In this document: positions 1-5,635 of the stretch, piece after piece
How positions within the stretch are numbered: position 1 is the first letter of the stretch
Layout of the letters: each line of letters begins with the position of its first letter
Assembly: GCA_019313095.1 (NCBI GenBank)
Contig: JAFDBU010000008.1
Location: 1 to 6,289, forward strand
Direction: 5' to 3'
Origin: Deltaproteobacteria bacterium
GTDB lineage: Bacteria > Desulfobacterota > Desulfobulbia > Desulfobulbales > BM004
Length of the DNA: 6,289 nt
Made by a program: the position numbers and the translations under genes
The notes under the pieces: generated by a model
What the model saw: only the letters and a program-made list of their open reading frames with translations
What the model was told of the DNA's origin: nothing
Databases searched by the model: none

Positions 1-666
1 GAACTTGAGCAGGCCCAGGTCAACCTGCGGAGGACGACTCTTGCTATCCCGTTTAATGCAATGGTCCTGAACCGTTATGTCAACCTGGGATCAAAGGTGG
101 CATCCCAGGAAAGACTGGCTGACCTGGTGGGGACGGATATTTACTGGGTTCAGGTATCCCTGCCGGTCGAAAAGCTGCGCTGGATAAAAATCGCCAATGG
201 GCAAAGCAAAGGTTCCGGGGCGAAGATTATTTACCGGGAAGATTATTCCATAGCGGGGCAGGTAGTCAGGCTGCTGCCCGACCTGTCCCGAGAGGGACGC
301 ATGGCCCGGCTGCTCATCGAGGTGAAAGATCCCCTGGGGCTGAAGTCTCAGGAGAAAAAGCAGCCGATGCTTCTGATAGGTGAATATGTCCGGGTCCAGA
401 TAGAGGGCGAAGAGCTTAAGAATGTATACAGGATTCCACGGCCGGCATTGAGAAATGACACTGAAGTCTGGATTGTTGATGAAGAGAACAAGTTGGCAAT
501 ACGCAGTGTGAAGACTATCTGGCGGGATGAAGGATCGGTGGTGCTGCAGGACGACTTCAGGTCAGGGGAAACTCTGGTGGTCTCGGATCTGGCTGCTCCT
601 GTTGCTGGTATGCCCGTAAGGGTTGGTCAGCCCGGAATGAAAAAACAGGAAGGCAAGTCTAAATAA
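1..666 (+). CDS. RND efflux periplasmic adaptor subunit (membrane fusion protein), 5' truncated
   Basis: The C-terminal 221 residues of an HlyD/AcrA-type adaptor; the frame is open from base 1 to a TAA at 664-666, so the start lies upstream of the window. Such adaptors sit in the periplasm and connect the inner-membrane RND pump to an outer-membrane channel. Visible in order: the end of the alpha-hairpin and the second lipoyl half-motif (QVNLRRTTLAIPFNAMV, where relatives usually read xAPFDGxV, so the usual glycine is Ala here); the beta-barrel from about VGTDIYWVQVSLPVEKL; and the membrane-proximal domain with YRIPRPALRNDTEVWIVD and the closing GETLVVSDLAAPVAGMPVRV. The short basic tail (MKKQEGKSK) is typical. 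The next gene begins 5 bp after the stop, so the two are co-transcribed. The family is clear; the substrate cannot be told. Confidence 0.93.
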   Translation, partial: ELEQAQVNLRRTTLAIPFNAMVLNRYVNLGSKVASQERLADLVGTDIYWVQVSLPVEKLRWIKIANGQSKGSGAKIIYREDYSIAGQVVRLLPDLSREGRMARLLIEVKDPLGLKSQEKKQPMLLIGEYVRVQIEGEELKNVYRIPRPALRNDTEVWIVDEENKLAIRSVKTIWRDEGSVVLQDDFRSGETLVVSDLAAPVAGMPVRVGQPGMKKQEGKSK

Positions 667-671
667 ACAAT

Positions 672-3600
672 ATGGAAACTTCCGAGCAGAAAATAGTCCA
701 CAAACGTGGACCTATTGCCTGGATGGCCGGCCGTTCGGTTACTGCCAATCTCCTTATGCTTGTCCTGTTGATCGGCGGTTTTGTAATGGCCCAGAACATC
801 GACAAGGATGTGTTTCCTGATTTTGAGCTGGACCTGGTTACCATCTCGCTGATATATCCAGGCGCCAGTCCGGAGGAAGTGGAAAGGGGAACAATACTGG
901 CTGTAGAAGAGGCGATCCAGGACATTGAGGGGATCGAGGAAATTACGGCAACGGCCCGTGAGGGATCGGGTACAGTTACTGTAGAGGTCATTGAGGGAGA
1001 GGATGTTTCCGCCGTGGCCCAGGAGATCAAGAATGCCGTAGACCGTATATCTTCTTTTCCTGACGACGTGGAAGATCCGCGGGTTACGGTGCCGAGCCGC
1101 AAGCGTTATGTGGTTTCACTGGCACTTTACGGGGAGCAACCTGAAGCGGTTCTGCGGGAAATGGCAGAAATGGTCCGGGACCGTCTCCTTATGGATCCGG
1201 GTATCTCACAGGTGGATCTCTCCGGTATCCGTGATTATGAAATCAGCATTGAGATCCCGCAAAATATACTCAGGGCCCATAATCTTTCCCTGGACCGGGT
1301 TGCCAGCATCATCCGGCGGGCAGCGGTTGAAGTGCCGGGCGGAGCCATCCAGACGGAAGGCGGCGATGTGCTGGTGCGGGTAATGGAACGGCGTGAAATA
1401 GGCAAGGAGTTCAGCAAGATCCCGATAATCTCAACCCCTGATGGCACGGAACTCTTTTTGGAGGATATTGGGACCATCAGGGATGACTTCGAGGAGTCGG
1501 ACCAGTTTGCCACCTTCAATGGTCATCCGGCAGTTCTTCTTGAGGTATACAGGATAGGCGAGCAGACACCCGTATCAGTTTCTGATGCGGTACATAGCCA
1601 AATGGAGGAGATCAACACCATCCTGCCCGAAGGGTTGACCCTGGTATCCCGGAATGACCGGTCGGAGATCTACCAGCAGCGTCTTGATCTGATGCTTCGC
1701 AACGGTTTTCTCGGCCTTGGCCTAGTGTTTATCCTCCTGGCGCTTTTTCTCGAAACAAGACTGGCTTTCTGGGTTAGTCTGGGTATTCCGATATCCTTTC
1801 TCGGCAGTTTTCTGATACTGCCCGCCATAGGTACATCTATAAATATGGTGTCCATGTTCGCCTTTATTGTCACGCTGGGAATCGTGGTTGATGACGCCAT
1901 TGTAGTCGGAGAGAATGTCTACCATAACCGGCAGCAGGGGATGAAGTGGATTGACGCTGCGATTACCGGGGCCCGTGATATTGCCATGCCGGTGACCTTC
2001 AGTGTGATGACTAATATGGTGACCTTCATGCCGCTTTTTTTCGTGCCGGGTTTCATGGGCAAGATATTCAAGGAAATCCCGGCTGTCGTGGTCACGGTCT
2101 TTTTTATCTCCCTTATTGAGAGCCTGTTTATCCTGCCGGCCCACCTGGCCCACCAGGGCAAAAGAAGAGAGGCCGGAATATTTCTTAAGCTGCACGAACT
2201 GCAGCAGCGGTTCAGTGATTTCTTTGTCCGGATGATTCATACCCGCTACGGTCCGTTTCTCTCCTTCACTCTTCGCTGGCGATATATTTCCTTTTCAGCC
2301 GCCCTGATGGTATTGCTGCTGGCCTTCGGTTATATCAAAAGCGGCCGCCTGGGGTTCGAGCTCTTCCCCAAGATCGAGTCGGACTATGCTGCGGTTACGG
2401 CAAATTTACCTTTTGGTACATCCGTCAACCGGACCCTGGACGTGCAGCAGCGTCTGGTACAGGCCGGCAAGGCCGTTGCTGAACGTAACGGTGGTGAAGA
2501 GCTGGTTGAAGGGATTTATGCCTCGGTGGATGGTAACCAGACCAGGGTGCGCATATATCTGACACCGCCTAAAAAGCGCCCAATATCAACGGCTGAAATG
2601 ACCCGACTCTGGCGCAAGGAGGTGGGAGAGATAGCCGGGCTTGAATCAATCAAGTTTGAATCTGATGCCGGCGGTCCGGGCCGGGGAGCGGCAATTGCTC
2701 TCGAATTAAGTCACCGGGACATCAAGGTCCTGGAGTATGCCAGTGCAGAACTTGCTGCCGCCCTGGAATACTTTCCGAATGCCATAGATATCGATGACGG
2801 TTTTTCCGCCGGCAAGCAGCAGGTGGACTTCAAGGTCCGGCCCGAAGCCCAGAGCCTCAACCTGCGTGCAGCGGATATCGCCCGGCAGCTGCGCCAGTCT
2901 TATTACGGAGCCGAGGTTCTCCGGCAGCAGCGAGGCCGCAATGAGGTCAAGGTGATGGTCCGGTTGCCGCTTGAAGAACGGATTTCAGAGTTTCATCTCG
3001 AGGAGATGATCCTGCGGACCCCAGATGGCGGTGAGGTGCCTCTCATGGAAGTTGTCACCCTGGAGAGGGGCAGGGCCGACACCAGTATTGAGCGGCGAAA
3101 CGGACGGCGGGTAATTACCGTCAGTGCCGATGTGCGTCCGAGAAGCCAGGCCGTCCAGATCATGGAGTCATTGGATAAAGATATCCTTCCGGAACTGAGC
3201 GCCCGCTATCCCGGGCTGAGTTACAGTTACGAGGGGCGCCAGGCTGACAGGAAGGAGAGTATCCAGGCCCTTCTGCGCGGGTTGATGATCGCCCTGATCA
3301 TTATTTATGCCATGCTGGCCATTCCACTGAACAGCTATATACAGCCCCTCATCATCATGCTGGCCATTCCTTTTGGTCTGGTGGGGGCTGTTATAGGACA
3401 TATCATCATGGGCTACAGTCTCAGCGTCCTGAGCCTGTTCGGGGTCGTTGCACTGTCTGGTGTTGTGGTCAATGACTCACTGGTGCTGATACATTTTGCC
3501 AACCGGCGCTGCGGTACAGTTTGTGGAGCCATGGACGCCATCCACGATGCTGCCATTCACCGTTTTCGTCCTATCCTGCTGACAACCCTGACAACGTTCG

Positions 3601-3794
3601 GCGGACTGGCGCCAATGATATTCGAAACATCAAGGCAGGCGCGCTTTCTGATCCCCATGGCCATAAGCCTAGGTTATGGCATCGTCTTTGCCACCGTCAT
3701 AACCCTGGTAATTGTCCCTTCTGTATATCTGATTATTGATGATATACGAAAAATTTTCATACCAGAAGATAAGCAAACACCAATCCAGAAGTAG
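672..3794 (+). CDS. RND efflux transporter permease subunit (AcrB/HAE-type)
   Basis: A complete 1040-residue inner-membrane pump of the hydrophobe/amphiphile efflux RND superfamily, which exports substrates by proton antiport as a trimer; the length is normal for the family. TM1 is at about residues 22-42. The porter domain opens with IYPGASPEEVERGTI. TM2-TM4 span about 342-411 and contain GIVVDDAIVVGEN, with the proton-relay aspartates D407 and D408 at the AcrB positions. TM5-TM6 lie at about 437-491, TM7 near 536-556, a second porter half follows, and TM8-TM12 run from about 862 to 1030. In TM10 the AcrB lysine K940 position reads Asn (N934, GVVVNDSLVLIHFANR), a variant I recall from one subgroup of these permeases. 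The start ATG is fixed by the family N-terminus; AGGAAGG lies 18 bp upstream, which is far for a ribosome site, so coupling to the adaptor gene is likely. The stop is TAG, and the frame would run 17 more codons to a TAA at 3846-3848. The substrate is unknown. Confidence 0.95.
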   Translation: METSEQKIVHKRGPIAWMAGRSVTANLLMLVLLIGGFVMAQNIDKDVFPDFELDLVTISLIYPGASPEEVERGTILAVEEAIQDIEGIEEITATAREGSGTVTVEVIEGEDVSAVAQEIKNAVDRISSFPDDVEDPRVTVPSRKRYVVSLALYGEQPEAVLREMAEMVRDRLLMDPGISQVDLSGIRDYEISIEIPQNILRAHNLSLDRVASIIRRAAVEVPGGAIQTEGGDVLVRVMERREIGKEFSKIPIISTPDGTELFLEDIGTIRDDFEESDQFATFNGHPAVLLEVYRIGEQTPVSVSDAVHSQMEEINTILPEGLTLVSRNDRSEIYQQRLDLMLRNGFLGLGLVFILLALFLETRLAFWVSLGIPISFLGSFLILPAIGTSINMVSMFAFIVTLGIVVDDAIVVGENVYHNRQQGMKWIDAAITGARDIAMPVTFSVMTNMVTFMPLFFVPGFMGKIFKEIPAVVVTVFFISLIESLFILPAHLAHQGKRREAGIFLKLHELQQRFSDFFVRMIHTRYGPFLSFTLRWRYISFSAALMVLLLAFGYIKSGRLGFELFPKIESDYAAVTANLPFGTSVNRTLDVQQRLVQAGKAVAERNGGEELVEGIYASVDGNQTRVRIYLTPPKKRPISTAEMTRLWRKEVGEIAGLESIKFESDAGGPGRGAAIALELSHRDIKVLEYASAELAAALEYFPNAIDIDDGFSAGKQQVDFKVRPEAQSLNLRAADIARQLRQSYYGAEVLRQQRGRNEVKVMVRLPLEERISEFHLEEMILRTPDGGEVPLMEVVTLERGRADTSIERRNGRRVITVSADVRPRSQAVQIMESLDKDILPELSARYPGLSYSYEGRQADRKESIQALLRGLMIALIIIYAMLAIPLNSYIQPLIIMLAIPFGLVGAVIGHIIMGYSLSVLSLFGVVALSGVVVNDSLVLIHFANRRCGTVCGAMDAIHDAAIHRFRPILLTTLTTFGGLAPMIFETSRQARFLIPMAISLGYGIVFATVITLVIVPSVYLIIDDIRKIFIPEDKQTPIQK

Positions 3795-3851
3795 AGTCTT
3801 TTTTGCTTCGATTATCTTATGCCGGAGAATTTTCCGCTATACCCTTAATAA

Positions 3852-3873
3852 AGGTGTAGCTTAAAAAACACCT
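3852..3873. repeat. Inverted repeat AGGTGT/ACACCT
   Basis: Perfect 6-bp arms (3852-3857 and 3868-3873) around a 10-base A-rich loop, 58 bp past the permease stop. It could be a weak transcription end for the efflux operon, but only CTGCTTATT follows and there is no U-tract. It could also be chance in AT-rich DNA. Confidence 0.3.
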
Positions 3874-3892
3874 CTGCTTATTAATTGCTCAT

Positions 3893-3922
3893 GGCATGTA
3901 TAAAAAATTGTATTTTCATGCC
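3893..3922. repeat. Inverted repeat GGCATG/CATGCC
   Basis: Perfect 6-bp GC-containing arms (3893-3898 and 3917-3922) separated by 18 AT-rich bases, which allow a few more isolated A-T pairs. It is the most GC-rich element of the AT-rich spacer. It may be a weak mRNA 3'-end hairpin for the efflux operon, or half-sites of a DNA-binding protein roughly 200 bp upstream of the sigma-54 start point. Confidence 0.35.
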
Positions 3923-3941
3923 TTGCTTATGTTCCTGATAT

Positions 3942-3955
3942 CAATAAAAATATTG
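3942..3955. repeat. Short palindrome CAATA-AAAA-TATTG
   Basis: Perfect 5-bp arms around four A residues. It is about 160 bp upstream of the inferred sigma-54 start, within the usual range of activator sites, but so AT-rich that chance is a real alternative. Confidence 0.22.
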
Positions 3956-3993
3956 TCTGTTCCTGTCTTTTTTGAAAAAAACTGTAGTAAATA

Positions 3994-4007
3994 TCATTCA
4001 TAAATGA
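3994..4007. promoter_or_regulatory. Short palindrome TCATT-CATA-AATGA, possible activator site
   Basis: Perfect 5-bp arms (3994-3998 and 4003-4007) centred near -111 relative to the inferred sigma-54 start at about 4112. That is a normal distance for an upstream activator sequence bound by a sigma-54 enhancer-binding protein. It does not match the NtrC or NifA consensus that I know. The assignment rests on position and symmetry only. Confidence 0.25.
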
Positions 4008-4020
4008 GCATCAGATTTTA

Positions 4021-4046
4021 ATTCTGTTTTTACCTATTCTGTTTTT
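4021..4046. repeat. Tandem direct repeat ATTCTGTTTTT (2 copies)
   Basis: Two perfect 11-bp copies (4021-4031 and 4036-4046) with a 15-bp period, about 40 bp upstream of the -24 element. The spacing is not a whole number of helical turns. It may be a binding site pair or a simple AT-rich duplication. Confidence 0.4.
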
Positions 4047-4085
4047 TCTTCATTAAAACAAGGTGTTATAAAAATTATGCGAGAG

Positions 4086-4101
4086 TGGCATCCCTGTTGC
4101 A
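4086..4101 (+). promoter_or_regulatory. Sigma-54 (RpoN) -24/-12 promoter
   Basis: TGGCATCCCTGTTGCA matches the RpoN consensus TGGCAC-N5-TTGCA at every key position except C to T at the sixth base. The invariant GG (4087-4088) and GC (4099-4100) are separated by exactly 10 bp, as required. Transcription should begin near 4112. Such promoters need an ATP-dependent enhancer-binding activator, whose site should lie in the AT-rich DNA upstream. The element sits in a spacer, in the right orientation, about 145 bp before an intrinsic terminator. This supports a real transcription unit rather than a chance match. Confidence 0.8.
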
Positions 4102-4110
4102 TGGTATAAT
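4102..4110 (+). promoter_or_regulatory. Extended -10 sigma-70-type element TGGTATAAT
   Basis: A perfect TATAAT (4105-4110) preceded by the TGn extension, just downstream of the sigma-54 element. No good -35 hexamer is found 17 bp upstream (AGAGTG). If active, it would start about 4117 and make nearly the same RNA as the sigma-54 promoter. The -10 is enclosed by the inverted repeat TGCAT/ATGCA (4098-4102, 4109-4113), a possible operator. It may also simply be the AT-rich melting region of the sigma-54 promoter. Confidence 0.4.
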
Positions 4111-4111
4111 G

Positions 4112-4257
4112 CATAGAGCACAGAAGACCATGTTGCAACCATTCATGAAAACAGGAAGTGGTTGTAACTTTACTATATATCCCCTATCCCATGCCGCTTG
4201 ACATGCCTTGGCGGCAGCTCCCCAGAGACGGACCCGATCCCGGGTCCGTCTTTTTTT
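4112..4257 (+). ncRNA. Candidate sigma-54-driven small RNA or attenuated leader, ~146 nt
   Basis: Inferred from a promoter, three successive hairpins and an intrinsic terminator; no RNA family is recognised. SL1 pairs 4132-4143 with 4157-4168 (GTTGCAACC with GGTTGTAAC through one G-U, then three more pairs), and its loop contains ACAGGA. SL2 pairs TGCCGC (4192-4197) with GCGGCA (4211-4216). SL3 is the terminator hairpin. Unpaired C-rich stretches (CCCCTATCCC at 4181-4190, CTCCCC at 4218-4223) could pair with purine-rich ribosome sites, as in other trans-acting small RNAs. The next gene begins 97 bp after the T-run, so a cis-acting attenuator leader is the main alternative. I see no match to riboswitch cores I know. 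The 5' end is estimated from the promoter. Confidence 0.6.
4226..4257 (+). terminator. Strong intrinsic (Rho-independent) terminator
   Basis: A perfect 11-bp GC-rich stem (AGACGGACCCG, 4226-4236, with CGGGTCCGTCT, 4241-4251), loop ATCC, running straight into seven T residues (4251-4257). It is the strongest terminator in the window and acts on plus-strand transcription. It lies more than 430 bp beyond the permease stop and 97 bp before the radical SAM start, so it best fits the end of the small RNA unit. No competing antiterminator pairing was evident by eye. Confidence 0.9.
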
Positions 4258-4290
4258 ATGTAAATTTATCTTATAAGCAAAAGAAATGAT

Positions 4291-4316
4291 TGGTAGTATA
4301 TGCAATAGAGCAAAGA
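4291..4316 (+). promoter_or_regulatory. Imperfect copy of the small-RNA promoter region, possible promoter of the radical SAM gene
   Basis: This stretch resembles 4102-4124 closely: both read TGGTA, then a TA-rich step, ATGCA, TAGAGCA and AGA, differing by three small indels and a C/A change. In the first copy this is the -10 and start-site region. The second copy offers only a weak extended -10 (TGG-TAGTAT) and a poor -35 (TTATAA, 17-bp spacing), and it has no sigma-54 spacing. It could be the separate promoter of the downstream genes, or a binding site shared by both. Confidence 0.3.
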
Positions 4317-4354
4317 TTAATTCAGCATAGAATCAGAAGTCTTATGTAAAAAAT

Positions 4355-5635
4355 ATGAGTACCATTAAGCTGCAGGACCTCAAAGTAATACTGAACCAAG
4401 AGGGTTCAAAAAAATATACCAAGGTGAGCTATCCTATCCGGTATGGTCGCTATACAGAAATGGAGTATGGCGAGTATCGCTTCCTGTTTAACCGTAACGG
4501 GGAAGTAAAGTTTATTGTCGGGCAAGGACGGGACTGGCCCCATCCATCCGAGTGGCTTAAAAGAACCATAGGAAATAACTGGGTCTATTATTCAACCGGC
4601 AGCTACTACACCGGTGTTGTAGATCTGTTTGGCGAATATTATCTACCCTGCCCCGCTTACCCGACCAACTCTCTTTTCAAGGAAAACCCTTTTACCCGCC
4701 ATGCGGTTATAAAGGCATTGGAGGAATTTGATCAAATCGGTTCCAGGCTTCTAAGTCTGGCAGCAAAAATATCTGCCCCTGAAGATGAGGCAATGAAGGA
4801 TTTTTTGAACCGGGCCGGCAGGAATTCAACGGATCAATTGCGCCAAAAGGCAGACCGGCTCCAGAGAATACTGAAAGCCAGAATAAGTGTATTGCCCACG
4901 GACTGCAGGCATGTGGATTATGATGTTATACCGTTGATGGTCAACGATGGCTGCTTGTATAATTGTTCATTCTGTGAGGTGAAATCCGGCATGGATTTAT
5001 CGTGCAGGTCCAGGCAGGAAATTACAGAACAGCTGCAGGCACTGAAGGAATTCTTCGGTACCGACCTGCTCAATTACAATAGTGTTTACCTGGGCCAGCA
5101 TGATGCCATGGGAGCGTCTCCTGATGATATTCTCTTTGCAGCGGATCAGGCCTATACAATACTGGATATAAAAAAGTCATACATGCAGGAGCCGAGGCTT
5201 TTTCTTTTTGGCAGCGCTGAGTAGTTTCTGAATAAGGATGAAAATTTTTGGCATCGTATGAACAGTCTGCCGTTTTATACGTATGCAAATATCGGGCTGG
5301 AGTCTTTTGATGATGCAGCCCTGCGGCTTTTCAAGAAACCTGTGCCTTCAGTAGTGATGCAAAAGGCCTTCAAAAGGATGCTTAGAATAAACAAAAGCTA
5401 TGAGAATATCGAGGTAACTGCTAATATTCTGATCGGCGAGGATCTGCCGGCAAGCCATATTCCAGCTCTTACTGCCCATATTGATGAGGCGGTAAAGAAA
5501 AATGCTGCTAAAGGATGCATTTATATCTCGCCCTTAAAAGGCAGCCGGAACACCAAAAAACTCCTTGAGCAGTTCAGATCAATAAAACAAAAAAGCCGGA
5601 TCCAGACATTTCTTTATCTTATCCAGCGGTTATGA
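4355..5635 (+). CDS. Radical SAM protein with in-frame amber codon at position 290
   Basis: A 426-codon frame with one internal TAG. The first 289 residues hold an N-terminal region I do not recognise (about 1-190), then GCLYNCSFCEVKSG with the cluster cysteines C200, C204 and C207 in CxxxCxxC spacing. These bind the [4Fe-4S] cluster that cleaves S-adenosylmethionine. VYLGQHDAMG and LFLFGSAE follow the barrel pattern. After the amber, FYTYANIGLESFDDAALRLF, ENIEVTANILIG, KGCIYISPL and FLYLIQRL continue the same domain in the same frame with no further stop. The substrate is unknown. The start ATG has no clear ribosome site. The end overlaps rtcA by ATGA, so the two are translationally coupled. 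Read as broken, it would be a pseudogene with 289- and at most 125-residue parts; read through, it is one enzyme. The family call is firm; functional status is open. Confidence 0.8.
5222..5224 (+). other. In-frame amber codon: pyrrolysine/readthrough site, or nonsense mutation
   Basis: TAG lies between Glu289 (GAG) and Phe291 (TTT) in the radical SAM frame. Both sides carry conserved-looking radical SAM sequence in the same phase, so there is no frameshift. The base after the codon is T, not the C linked to leaky UAG contexts. One base change would restore Ser, Trp, Leu, Gln, Glu, Lys or Tyr. From memory, relatives read something like GS-D-S-LL here, which would make TCG to TAG plausible, but I cannot verify this. 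The permease gene in this window also ends in TAG, so amber serves as a normal stop here. Confidence 0.55.
5251..5286 (+). other. Stem-loop downstream of the amber codon
   Basis: GCATCGTAT (5251-5259) pairs with ATACG-T-ATGC (5277-5286) through nine pairs with one bulged T. GAAC (5260-5263) and GTTT (5272-5275) can extend the stem. It starts 26 nt after the amber codon. Structures 3' of a UAG have been proposed to aid pyrrolysine insertion, but they lie closer to the codon. It may equally be a chance fold inside coding sequence. Confidence 0.25.

Larger units (their letters stand above)
3795..4085. other. AT-rich noncoding spacer with short inverted and direct repeats
   Basis: There is no supported gene in these 291 bases; all open frames are very short or lack a ribosome site. 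Base composition drops sharply from the GC-rich permease gene to strongly AT-rich sequence. No strong intrinsic terminator follows the efflux operon; the hairpins present are weak and lack a following T-run. The stretch lies directly upstream of the sigma-54 promoter, where enhancer-binding sites would be expected, and it contains several small inverted repeats listed separately. Confidence 0.7.

Noticed and set aside
1722..2240. A long minus-strand frame (172 codons) and others inside the permease gene
   Set aside because: They are low-complexity, His/Arg-rich antisense shadows of a strongly supported coding sequence.
3792..3848. The permease TAG as a second recoded amber, extending the protein by 17 residues to TAA
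   Set aside because: The normal RND C-terminus is already complete at 1040 residues and the extension has no family-like sequence; TAG most simply ends the gene here.
4145..4201. An 18-codon frame (MKTGSGCNFTIYPLSHAA) ahead of the terminator, as in a leader-peptide attenuator
   Set aside because: It has no ribosome-binding site, its ATG sits in the SL1 loop, there is no run of one regulatory amino acid, and no alternative antiterminator pairing was found.
4112..4257. tRNA-like or Y-RNA module as in the Salmonella RNA-repair operon
   Set aside because: There is no T-loop GGTTCGA-type motif, no pairing between the 5' and 3' ends, and no CCA-type acceptor; only the position relative to rtcA is suggestive.
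4075..4305. A 76-codon minus-strand frame across the spacer
   Set aside because: It runs through the terminator hairpin and the sigma-54 promoter, has no recognisable protein features, and is better explained as a shadow of noncoding sequence.
5258..5635. The post-amber segment as an independent 125-residue gene
   Set aside because: It continues the same radical SAM domain in the same frame, lacks the cluster cysteines, and has no ribosome site before ATG 5258.
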